Shown here: piece by piece, positions 1 to 6,843 of the stretch
Layout of the letters: each line of letters begins with the position of its first letter
Numbering within the stretch: position 1 is the first letter of the stretch
From: Pseudonocardiales bacterium
GTDB lineage: Bacteria; Actinomycetota; Actinomycetes; Mycobacteriales; QHCD01
DNA: 43,324 nt
Assembly (NCBI GenBank): GCA_003244255.1
Contig: QHCD01000075.1
Coordinates: 1 to 43,324 of the forward strand
Reading direction: 5' to 3'
Made by a program: the position numbers and the translations under genes
The notes under the pieces: generated by a model
Told to the model about the DNA's origin: nothing
Databases searched by the model: none
Seen by the model: only the letters and a program-made list of their open reading frames with translations

Positions 1-150
1 GCGCGGCTTGACACACATAGGAGATTCAACGGCCGCCTCGAGCACCTGCGCGGCACCGCGCTGGGCTTCCGCAACCTCACCAACTACATCGCCAGATCGC
101 TACTCGAGACCGGCGCCTTCAGACCACGCTTACACCGTCAAATCGGATGA
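1..150 (+). pseudogene. C-terminal remnant of an ISL3-family transposase
   Basis: Frame 1 from the window edge to the TGA at 148-150 encodes the segment NGRLEHLRGTALGFRNLTNY followed by an IARSLLETGAF stretch. This resembles the conserved C-terminal tail of ISL3-type transposases (NGRLE..R..ALGFRNLT.Y..RSLL). The residues before it (ARLDTHRRF) do not match the expected SNGPTEAI-like lead-in, so the fragment looks altered or rearranged just upstream even before the window cuts it. No terminal inverted repeat could be identified downstream. The family assignment is from recall of the motif. Confidence 0.6.
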
Positions 151-713
151 GCCCCGTTGCCTGTGCGGCCACACATTCGTCGTCATGATCAAGAAACGCG
201 ATTTCTGCGCAGTTTCTTGCGTCGGTCATTTGCTCGGGACCCCTCTGTCACGATTCACTGGTATCGTAGTAGTGGAATTGTAGTACGTGTTCTGATCAAA
301 CGGAAGCAGTCGCCCTGACTCATCAAAGATGCCGGTGGCGGCTTCGTTCCCTCATGAGCAGACGCCGGCGTAGCGGCGTGGCGCTGGGGGCGGGCCACCC
401 TCTGGCATGGGACTGACGATGAGCCAGCGAAGTCAGAAACACGTCACACGTGTCGGCTCAGATGCAGCGCCAGGCCGCTTCAGCGATGGACCTGCTTCTA
501 GCCGCGCCTGGTGAGGAGGTGGATCGGGATGCGTCCTCAACGACGGCCTGATCCGGTTGGCGTGGTCGTCGGCGGGTTGCCGTCTCGGCAGCGACGCCCC
601 GCGCCCCTCGTCGGAGCCGTTGCTGGCAGCGCTGGATCGCACGAGCGCGATGGGCGCCGGCGGGCCCCTCTTGGGGCGACTGACCTGGACGTTTGCCGTA
701 GCCTACGCGCTCT
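151..713. other. No supported gene between transposase remnant and tRNA-Ser
   Basis: I see no reading frame with a recognisable protein, credible ribosome binding site or conserved motif here. The stretch 262-300 is relatively AT-rich for this genome and contains a repeated GTAGTA motif, which may be a promoter or the footprint of the mobile element, but nothing decides between these. Confidence 0.4.
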
Positions 714-805
714 GGAGGGCTCGCATAGCGGCCGAGTGCGGCGGTCTTGAAAACCGCTATCAGGGGTGACTCTGATCGTGGGTTCGAATCCCACGCCCTC
801 CGCCA
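714..805 (+). tRNA. tRNA-Ser (anticodon UGA)
   Basis: The acceptor strands GGAGGGC (714-720) and GCCCTCC (795-801) pair perfectly, followed by discriminator G and an encoded CCA (803-805). The anticodon loop is CTTGAAA inside a GCGGT/ACCGC stem, giving anticodon TGA. A long variable arm and the T-loop GGTTCGAATCC fit the class II tRNA-Ser shape. A toxin-antitoxin pair begins 51 bases downstream and a transposase remnant lies upstream, which is the usual setting of a tRNA-associated accessory site. Confidence 0.97.
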
Positions 806-812
806 TCGTTAT

Positions 813-849
813 CGGTACCGGTACCGGAACGCGCTGGTTATTGGTACCG
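813..849. promoter_or_regulatory. GGTACC palindromes before vapBC, likely autoregulatory operator
   Basis: A perfect 14-base palindrome CGGTACCGGTACCG occupies 813-826, and another GGTACCG copy lies at 843-849, directly before the GAGG ribosome binding site and ATG at 857. Ribbon-helix-helix antitoxins commonly bind short inverted repeats over their own promoter. Assigning this site to VapB binding is inference from position and symmetry. Confidence 0.5.
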
Positions 850-856
850 TCGAGGT

Positions 857-1120
857 ATGTCAACGAACCTGCGTATGAGCAAACGTGCGGCGGCGGCTCT
901 GCGCGAGGCGTCCCGACGCAGCGGCCGGTCGCAGCAGGATCTGCTGAGGGAAGCCGTCGACCGCTTCCTGGGGCTGACCCCAGACGAGCATTCTCGTGAT
1001 CGGGCGATTGCCGCCGGGCTGGTGAGACCGTCGACTCCATTCCGGGACGTGACGCCGAGCATCACGTTGGCTCCGGGGATGACCACCCGTGATCTGCTGG
1101 ACCGTGAGGACGGTCGGTGA
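857..1120 (+). CDS. VapB-like ribbon-helix-helix antitoxin
   Basis: This 87-residue protein has an N-terminal segment (RMSKRAAAALREASRRSG followed by SQQDLLREAVDRFL, residues 6-38) of the kind seen in ribbon-helix-helix DNA-binding domains of VapB antitoxins, and a C-terminal tail (about 50-87) that would wrap the toxin. It would bind and neutralise the PIN-domain toxin encoded immediately downstream and repress the shared promoter. The ATG follows a GAGG motif, and its TGA overlaps the toxin GTG start by four bases, giving translational coupling. The fold call rests on pattern and on the neighbour. Confidence 0.82.
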   Translation: MSTNLRMSKRAAAALREASRRSGRSQQDLLREAVDRFLGLTPDEHSRDRAIAAGLVRPSTPFRDVTPSITLAPGMTTRDLLDREDGR

Positions 1121-1521
1121 GCGTCCTCTACGTCGATACGAGCGCCGTGCTCAAGCGGGTGATCGTCGAAGCGGAATCGGCTGCTGTGCGGGCGCTTCTC
1201 GTCGGCCGAGACGCGGCCGGAGATCTGCTGACCGCATCCTCGATCTGCTGGCTCGAGGTTTGGCGCTCACTGCGCCGCGCCGGTGTCGACGACGTCGAGG
1301 GCGTCGCGGCAACAGCGCTCTCCGGCATCGCTGAGTTTCCGCTCGAAGATTCGGTGCTGCGGCACGCACGACGGGTGGGAGCGAACGAGCTGCGGTCGCT
1401 GGACTCGATACATCTTGCATCCGCCGTCCGCGTCGGTGCCGACTCGGTGCTCACCTACGACGGGCGACTTGCGGATTCAGCCGCGTCCGCCGGTCTCACA
1501 GTCCTCTCCCCGACGGATTGA
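1117..1521 (+). CDS. VapC-like PIN-domain ribonuclease toxin
   Basis: The 134-residue protein has the PIN-domain layout: YVDTSA with acidic D7, an E47 in WLEVW, D96 in SLDSIHLASA and D115 in LTYDGRL. These four acidic residues coordinate the metal ions used to cut RNA in this family. The length is usual for VapC. The GTG start at 1117 overlaps the antitoxin stop by four bases. VapC toxins usually cleave tRNA or rRNA and stop translation when the antitoxin is degraded; the specific RNA target cannot be read from sequence. Confidence 0.9.
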   Translation: MSVLYVDTSAVLKRVIVEAESAAVRALLVGRDAAGDLLTASSICWLEVWRSLRRAGVDDVEGVAATALSGIAEFPLEDSVLRHARRVGANELRSLDSIHLASAVRVGADSVLTYDGRLADSAASAGLTVLSPTD

Positions 1522-1874
1522 TCATCCCCCGGCTATGGCCAGCGCGCGGAACCCCAGAGCACCCGAGGCCATGCACCTGGCCAAGGACGTTGGGACGTGC
1601 CGGGCGGTCCCAGGCGTGAGGGTTAGCCTGTTCGGCCGCTCGACGACCCGGCCGCTCGGGCGTACAAGCTGCAGCACCACTACTCTAAGTTGCTGGAAGG
1701 TTGCTGGTAGCGCGCATGTGCGCGACAGTGCTTGCCGTGCGTCGGTCGTATGCGAGCCACGCCTGCGACGGGGGCGGAGCACCTGGTCACCAGCACCGCC
1801 GACGCGAGGGGCACCACTAGCCATGCCACACAGTAGCTCGGCGTGCATTCGCCGCCAGTAGGTCTGGATTCGGC
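1522..1874. other. 353-base stretch without a supported gene
   Basis: Neither strand carries a frame with recognisable protein features. Open frames crossing it are continuations of shadows of vapC or of the exosortase gene. It probably holds the promoter of the surface-anchoring cluster that starts at 1875, but I cannot place -35 and -10 boxes with confidence. Confidence 0.4.
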
Positions 1875-2438
1875 GTGATGCGCGTCCTTGCCGGCATTCT
1901 GCAATTGCGCGGCCCTCACCCGGCAGCGGCCAAGGTTCTCACCGCCACCGGCCTGGTCATGGTGGCCGCGCTGCTGGCGGTATTCCTGCGGCTGTTTCGG
2001 GGAGTTGAGGCGCTCATCGCGGCCCGGCTGTACTCAGCCGGCATGCCGACGTCGGTGGATTTCCGCGGCGCGATCGTATTCTTCGGCCTGGGCCAACCAG
2101 GCGGTTTCGGGCTGCGGATCACGCCCGAGTGCACCTCGGCCGTGCTCATCGCGCCGATCGCACTGGTCGCGGCGGGGCTGCTGAGCCGGCCGCGGGTTCG
2201 GTGGCACCGGGTGCTGACCGGTTTCCTCGCCGCGTCCGCCGTGTTGGTCATTGCGGACCAGTTGCGGCTGGGAGTGATCGCCTGGGCGGTGCAGCAGTTC
2301 GGGCTGCAGGCCGGTTTCCAATGGAGTCACGTCGTCGTCGGATCTGTGATCAGCCTAGTTTCCGCTGTCGGCGCCCTGGTGATCCTGGTCCGGATCGCCG
2401 CCGGAGAGCCGGGCGTGGGGGTGCTTCACCGCAACTGA
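1875..2438 (+). CDS. Minimal exosortase/archaeosortase-family transpeptidase (exosortase P-like)
   Basis: This 187-residue polytopic membrane protein has about five hydrophobic segments and the exosortase catalytic triad in the right order and places: C86 in TPECTSA at the start of a membrane helix, R131 in ADQLRLGVIA, and H152 in WSHVVVGS. Exosortases cut a C-terminal sorting signal of a secreted protein and are thought to transfer it to a surface anchor. Its target is probably the next gene product, a choice-of-anchor P protein; actinobacterial exosortase P is known to me as the partner of that family. It is much shorter than PEP-CTERM exosortases and close to archaeosortases in size. The start is provisional. 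Confidence 0.8.
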   Translation: MMRVLAGILQLRGPHPAAAKVLTATGLVMVAALLAVFLRLFRGVEALIAARLYSAGMPTSVDFRGAIVFFGLGQPGGFGLRITPECTSAVLIAPIALVAAGLLSRPRVRWHRVLTGFLAASAVLVIADQLRLGVIAWAVQQFGLQAGFQWSHVVVGSVISLVSAVGALVILVRIAAGEPGVGVLHRN

Positions 2439-2505
2439 CCGACGACCCGTCCGAATATCGCGCGGCGCAATCCCGCACCCGGGCCCGCCGAGAGGAGACC
2501 GAGAG

Positions 2506-3264
2506 ATGCGAAGATTAACCACCCGCGCCTGGCGCGTCACCGTGGGGGCCGGCGCGCTCGCGGCGGCACTGATCCTGCTCACCGGGGTACCGGCAGCGGC
2601 CGCTCCCGGCGACGCGAACTCCAGCGCCTACGCCCTGCAGGTGAACGTGCTCGGTGGCACGGTCAACGTCGGCCCGCTCGCCACCCACGCCTGCCCGCCC
2701 CCACCCGGCGGAACAACCACCGTGGCCGGGGCGAATCTCGGTGCACTGGGATCGACCGGGGTGCTCAATGGCAGTGCCACCTGCGACACGAACGGGGTCT
2801 CCTCGGCAACGGGCAGCGCCGCTGACGTCGCACTGCTAGGCGGCGTCGTCCCCGGCCTGCCGGCGCTCACCGCGACGCTGATCAGTGCCACCTGCAGTGC
2901 CAACGGATCACCCCCGCCGCTGGGGTCCTCGACGCTCATCGGCGCCACCCTGGGAACCATCGCAATTGCGGTCCACCCCGAGCCGAACACCACCATTCTC
3001 AATATTCCCGGCGTGGTGCAGGTCATCGTCAACGAGCAGATACGCACCGGTGGAGTACTCAACGTCAACGCCCTGCACGTCATCCTCGGTCCGGACGGGG
3101 GCCTAGGCGACATCATCATCGGGCACGCGAGCTGCGGCCCGAACACTCCGGTAGCCGGTGTCCCGATCCTCACGCCGATATTCCTAGCCGGACTGGGCGG
3201 GATCGCGGTCGTTGCGTTCGGTGTCTACATGATGCGGCGGCGCACGTCCGCCTCCTTGGCGTGA
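2506..3264 (+). CDS. Secreted choice-of-anchor P family surface protein
   Basis: The 252-residue protein has a Sec signal peptide (residues 1-33, basic MRRLTTR, hydrophobic core, cleavage near AAAA), then a Gly/Ala/Thr-rich body beginning SSAYALQVNVLGGTVNVGPL, which fits the choice-of-anchor P domain. It ends in a sorting-type tail: PILTP, a hydrophobic helix (about 220-242) and MRRRTSASLA. Such tails are processed by exosortase or sortase. Five cysteines (CPP, TCDT, TCSA, SCGP) may form disulfides outside the cell. A GAGAGG ribosome binding site precedes the ATG. It is likely the substrate of the exosortase encoded 67 bases upstream. Confidence 0.8.
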   Translation: MRRLTTRAWRVTVGAGALAAALILLTGVPAAAAPGDANSSAYALQVNVLGGTVNVGPLATHACPPPPGGTTTVAGANLGALGSTGVLNGSATCDTNGVSSATGSAADVALLGGVVPGLPALTATLISATCSANGSPPPLGSSTLIGATLGTIAIAVHPEPNTTILNIPGVVQVIVNEQIRTGGVLNVNALHVILGPDGGLGDIIIGHASCGPNTPVAGVPILTPIFLAGLGGIAVVAFGVYMMRRRTSASLA

Positions 3265-3319
3265 GCCACCAGCACCACCGTCCACCGCCGCGGATCGACC
3301 CGATCAGGAGTAACGGCAC

Positions 3320-3469
3320 ATGTACCCACCGATCCCGCCGTCGCCGCCGTTGGCGCCCACCGGCGTCAACGTCGTGCTCGATGTGGTACTGGCCAGCCTG
3401 CTGCTGCTCGGCGGCCTTCTCGTCCTGCGACTAGGAGTGCGCCGCAAACCCGACCGCCCGGACCGGTGA
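3320..3469 (+). CDS. 49-residue peptide with LAPTG-type sorting signal and one membrane helix
   Basis: A strong AGGAG (3306-3310) lies nine bases before the ATG. The peptide is proline-rich at the start (MYPPIPPSPP), then reads LAPTG at residues 11-15, a hydrophobic stretch (about 18-40) and a basic end (RRKPDRPDR). This is the complete three-part cell-wall sorting signal, with LAXTG being the form used by actinobacterial class E sortases, but there is no signal peptide and almost no protein ahead of it. It could be a membrane-anchored accessory peptide, a donor or decoy for an anchoring enzyme, or a tail whose parent domain was lost. Function unknown. Confidence 0.75.
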   Translation: MYPPIPPSPPLAPTGVNVVLDVVLASLLLLGGLLVLRLGVRRKPDRPDR

Positions 3470-3483
3470 GGCGTCGGTAGCCG

Positions 3484-4869
3484 ATGTCCGGACTGCAGAC
3501 CTTCGAGCACGGCCTCACAGTGGTCCTCATCGGATTCGGGCTGGCGTACTTCTTCGGAGGGGTGCTGCTCGGATACCGATCTTGGGGACGCGCCAAACGC
3601 GCAGACGAATTGACCGACCAATCTGAGATCAACTACTGGGTATTCTTCCTCATCCCCGCGCTGGACGAGGCCAACGTCATCGACGATACCGTGCGCCGGC
3701 TGACGGCCCACGGTCCGGCCACTGTGGTGCTCGTCGATGACGCCTCGACAGACAACACCGCGGAACTCGCCCGCGCCGCCGGCGGATCAAGCTGCCTGGT
3801 GCTGACCCGAACCGTGCCCGACGCGCGGCAAGGCAAGGGGGCAGCGCTGAACGCAGGACTCACCGTCATCCGTGACGAAGTCCGCCGGCGCGGCCTGGAC
3901 CCCGACCGCACCCTGGTGTGCGTCATGGATGCCGACGGCCATCTCAGCGATGGCGCGCTGCGGCGGGTCGGGCCCCTGTTCGACGACCCGCGAGTCGGCG
4001 GGGTGCAACTACCGGTACGGATCCGCAATCGCCGCCGGCTAATCGAACGCCTGCAAGACATCGAGTTCTGGGCCCTGTCGGCGTTGAGCCAGTTCGCCCG
4101 AGACGCCTTCGGCAATGTCAGCCTCGGCGGCAACGGGCAATTCACCCGGCTCTCCGTCCTACTGGCACTGGATTCCGCGCCTTGGTCGGCAAGCCTGACC
4201 GAGGACCTCGACCTGGCGGTACGGATGACCCTGCGCGGAAACCGGCTCGTCACGACCCCGATGGCCTGGGTCGACCAACAGGCCATCACCTCCTGGCGGC
4301 GGCTGCTGCGCCAGCGCACCCGCTGGATGCAGGGTCACATGAGCTGCGCCCCCTACATGTGGCGCCTGCTCCGCTCACCGAAGGTGAGCAACTCCGCCGC
4401 GATCGAGACCGTGCTCTACCTGTCGGTGCCATGGGCGCTGGTACTGCCGTGGTCGATCCTGTTCCACCTCACCTGGGCGCAAACCATCGTCAGCATCGCG
4501 CGTTACGGATTGCCCATCCACGCCACCGGCGTGCTACCCGTCACCCTCTACTGCATCTACCTCTACCTCGTCTCCTTCCTGCCCATGGTCATTGCCGGTC
4601 TCATCTACCGGCGCCGCGACCCGACGGTCGGCAGGATCCGCTCCTTCCTGATCGGCCACCTGCTCATCGCCGGCTTCTACGTCGCAATGATCGCCGCATG
4701 GCGGGCACTCTTCCGGATACTGCGCGGCAACGCCGGCTGGGAAAAAACACTCCGCCAACATGAAGGTGAACCCGTGGCCGTCGAGCAGGGCCCGACCACT
4801 GGTTTGCCCGTCCTCACAGGAACCGTGACGGATTCGGGGTCAGGCCACCGGCCGGTACACCTGGAGTAG
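3484..4869 (+). CDS. Processive family 2 glycosyltransferase, membrane-bound
   Basis: The 461-residue protein has an N-terminal membrane helix (10-30), a cytoplasmic GT-A domain and several C-terminal helices (about 310-415). Catalytic motifs are all present: VDDAS (D85-D86), DAD (149-151), TED (239-241) and QRTRW (277-281), the Q..RW signature of processive synthases such as cellulose, hyaluronan and poly-GlcNAc synthases. It should build and extrude a polysaccharide from a nucleotide sugar; the sugar is not predictable here. It starts 14 bases after the LAPTG peptide and belongs to the same run of genes, which suggests the anchored proteins sit in or on this polymer. Its 3' end overlaps the opposing gene by 30 bases. 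Confidence 0.9.
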   Translation: MSGLQTFEHGLTVVLIGFGLAYFFGGVLLGYRSWGRAKRADELTDQSEINYWVFFLIPALDEANVIDDTVRRLTAHGPATVVLVDDASTDNTAELARAAGGSSCLVLTRTVPDARQGKGAALNAGLTVIRDEVRRRGLDPDRTLVCVMDADGHLSDGALRRVGPLFDDPRVGGVQLPVRIRNRRRLIERLQDIEFWALSALSQFARDAFGNVSLGGNGQFTRLSVLLALDSAPWSASLTEDLDLAVRMTLRGNRLVTTPMAWVDQQAITSWRRLLRQRTRWMQGHMSCAPYMWRLLRSPKVSNSAAIETVLYLSVPWALVLPWSILFHLTWAQTIVSIARYGLPIHATGVLPVTLYCIYLYLVSFLPMVIAGLIYRRRDPTVGRIRSFLIGHLLIAGFYVAMIAAWRALFRILRGNAGWEKTLRQHEGEPVAVEQGPTTGLPVLTGTVTDSGSGHRPVHLE

Positions 4870-5400
4870 TGCGCCGCTGTCGTATCGCTCGAGCTGGGTG
4901 AGTTCGAGCGTGATCTTGCCCCGGTCTTCGGGGAAGATCCGCAGGCCGCCGCCGATCATGATCGGAAACACCATCAGACGCATTTCGTCGACGAGCCCGT
5001 GTGCCAACAGCGTGCGCACGAGCGTGGCGCTGCCGGCAACCAGGATCGGGCCGCCGTCGCCCCGCTTGAGGTCCATGACGGCCGCGGGGACGTCGCCGAT
5101 GAGCGCAGTGGCGTTCCAGCCGAGTTCGGGCAGCGTGCCCGTGACGACGTGCTTGGGCATTGCGTTCATCTTGTCGGCGAACTCGCCGTCGCGGTCCGGC
5201 CATGCCGACGAGAAGCCCTGGTAGGTGATTCGCCCCAGTAGGAGGGACTCGGCATCGAGGGTCTCCTGGAGCTTGTACGCGTACAAGCCAGGAACTCCGA
5301 ACGGGATGGTCCAGCCCGTGTGGGGATGGGTTGGTTCGCCGCCAGGTGCCTCGACGACGCCATCGAGCGTCATGAACTCGGTAACGATCAAGGTGCGCAC
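4840..5400 (-). CDS. Dihydrofolate reductase-like (RibD C-terminal domain) protein
   Basis: The product is 186 residues from the GTG at 5400, chosen because a GAAGGA ribosome binding site precedes it and homology begins at once (VRTLIVTEFMTLDGVVEAPG). A longer frame extends to 5574 but its extra residues look random. The family signature includes LLGRITYQGF, the HVVTGTL segment, the ILVAGSATLVRTLL loop that contacts NADPH, and the MIGGGLRIF end. These stand-alone RibD_C proteins are presumed NADPH-dependent reductases, but substrates are mostly unknown. It diverges from the DUF998 gene. Confidence 0.88.
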   Translation of the reverse strand: MRTLIVTEFMTLDGVVEAPGGEPTHPHTGWTIPFGVPGLYAYKLQETLDAESLLLGRITYQGFSSAWPDRDGEFADKMNAMPKHVVTGTLPELGWNATALIGDVPAAVMDLKRGDGGPILVAGSATLVRTLLAHGLVDEMRLMVFPIMIGGGLRIFPEDRGKITLELTQLERYDSGALLQVYRPVA

Positions 5401-5524
5401 GAGCGGTCCTTCGCTCTGACGCCGGTGCCACCGATTGGACGCCGCTGGCCCAACGGGGTTCGACCGTACTCGGGCGACCAGGGACCGCCTCCACCGAGCC
5501 TGCTCGTGCGGGACACTCGTCGGC

Positions 5525-6097
5525 GTGCGTCGACGAGTGCTCGTATCCGCAAGCCTCGCCCCGGTGGCTCTCATCGGCGGCTGGTCGCTCGCGGCGTCCC
5601 GGCAGCCGGCGGGTTACGACGCGGTTCGCGAAACGATCAGCGCGCTCGCCGCGCACGGCGCGACGGATCGATGGGTCATGACGTCCGGTCTGGCGGTTCT
5701 CGGCATCTGTCACCTGGTGACGGCAAGCGGCCTGGACGAAGCCGGTCCGTCCGGGCGCGCGCTGCTCGCGCTCGGCGGCGCCGCCACCGTGCTGGTATCC
5801 GCGCTGCCACAACCGGCCACCGGACACGCCGCCGCCGCGTCGGTCGGCTTCGGCGCACTCGCGGTGTGGCCGGCCGCCGCAGGCGTGCCAGGACGCACGA
5901 GCTCCCGGGTCGCGTCCGCTGCCCTGCTGGCGCTGGTCGGATGGCTGGTCGTGGAGCTGCGCGGCGGCAACCTGCTCGGCCTGAGCGAGCGGGCGGTCGC
6001 CGGAGCCGAGGCGATCTGGCCGCTCGTCGTGGCGGTGATCCTCGCCAGGCACGGTCGAGGGACGCAGCGGCCGGCTAGTAACGGTTCCTCGTCATGA
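5525..6097 (+). CDS. DUF998 family membrane protein
   Basis: From the GTG at 5525 the product has 190 residues and about six hydrophobic segments. The diagnostic feature is YDAVRETISALAAHG after the first helix, matching the GYDPxRxTISxLAAxG motif of DUF998, a family of polytopic proteins of unknown function. An upstream start at 5435 is open but would overlap the promoter region of the divergent reductase and adds an unlikely polar leader. The ribosome binding site is weak, so the start remains uncertain. Confidence 0.78.
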   Translation: MRRRVLVSASLAPVALIGGWSLAASRQPAGYDAVRETISALAAHGATDRWVMTSGLAVLGICHLVTASGLDEAGPSGRALLALGGAATVLVSALPQPATGHAAAASVGFGALAVWPAAAGVPGRTSSRVASAALLALVGWLVVELRGGNLLGLSERAVAGAEAIWPLVVAVILARHGRGTQRPASNGSSS

Positions 6098-6111
6098 AGC
6101 CGAGCCGCTGA

Positions 6112-6486
6112 CTACCTGGGCACGGACTGCGAGAACCGGACCTGGTTGCCGGACGGGTCGCGGAATGCGCAGTCGCGCACGCCGTAGGGCTGGTCGATGG
6201 GCTCCTGCAACACCTCGGCCCCGGCGGAACGGATCTGTTCGAACGTCGCGTCGATGTCGTCGGTCGCGAAGATCAGACCCGACAGCGATCCCTTGGCAAG
6301 CAGCTCCTGCAGCGTGCCGCGATCGGCGGGTCGGCCCATGCCGACGTCCTCGAGCACGATCTGCAGATCGGGCTGGTCCTTCGGACCGACGGTGAGCCAG
6401 CGCAAGCTCTCGAAGGGAGCGTCGACGCGCAACTCGAGACCCAGCACGTCGCGGTAGAACGCGAGCGCCTCGTCCTTGCGACGACG
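6112..6486 (-). pseudogene. VOC (glyoxalase-like) protein lacking its N-terminus
   Basis: The frame encodes a VOC fold half (DEALAFYRDVLGLELRVD through FRDPSGNQVRF), clearly homologous to the small glyoxalase-like proteins that normally start about 15 residues earlier with a beta strand and a metal-ligand region. Here the coding sequence runs directly into the TAG stop of the upstream AraC-like gene in the same frame (6487-6489), with no start codon or intergenic space. Only internal GTG codons could initiate, for example at 6447, giving 111 residues. I infer a deletion that removed the intergenic region and the first codons. Confidence 0.72.
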
Positions 6487-6798
6487 CTACGGCCGTGGCG
6501 CCGGCGAGGCTTCTCCAATCCTGCTCGGCCGGCCGTTCACCTTGGAGTAGCACGCCGGGATGGCCTGCCCCGCGGCGTGATCGCGTGCGCGGTAGGCACT
6601 CGGACTCTCGCCGACCAGCTCGGTGAACCGGGTGCTAAACGATCCGGGCGACGTACACCCGACCTCCATGCACACGTCGTCACCGACAGGTCGCCTCGCC
6701 GCTGCGCGCGCGAGCGCCGGCACGTCCAGCGGGCGGGCGTACTCGCGGTCGATCAGATCCTTGGCCCGCCGCAGCAGGATCAGCTCATCGCGTCGCAC
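6487..6798 (-). pseudogene. AraC-family regulator with internal deletion in its DNA-binding domain
   Basis: The 103-residue frame starts well (GTG, MRRDELILLRRAKDLIDREY, PLDVPALARAA) and ends well (DVCMEVGCTSPGSFSTRFTE, then ESPSAYRAR), both conserved halves of the AraC double helix-turn-helix domain. Between them, where about 40 residues of the first recognition helix and the linker helix should lie, there are only the residues ARRPVGD. The reading frame is kept. This type of regulator is often followed by a VOC gene, as here. Without the first helix-turn-helix it is unlikely to bind DNA normally. Confidence 0.75.
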
Positions 6799-6843
6799 CG
6801 ATCGAGGATCCCATGAGCGACGGCGACGTGAGCGCCGAATCTA

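Noticed and set aside
3485..4320. Minus-strand frame over the family 2 glycosyltransferase
   Set aside because: The glycosyltransferase has all four catalytic motifs in the plus frame; the opposite frame is Ser/Arg-rich with no homology.
5401..5574. 58-residue N-terminal extension of the RibD-like reductase
   Set aside because: A GAAGGA ribosome binding site sits directly before the GTG at 5400, and the extra residues have no family similarity.
4814..6052. A long open frame on the minus strand across the reductase and DUF998 genes
   Set aside because: Composition is Arg/His/Pro-rich with no recognisable domain, and it overlaps two genes with clear families; it is a shadow frame of GC-rich coding DNA.
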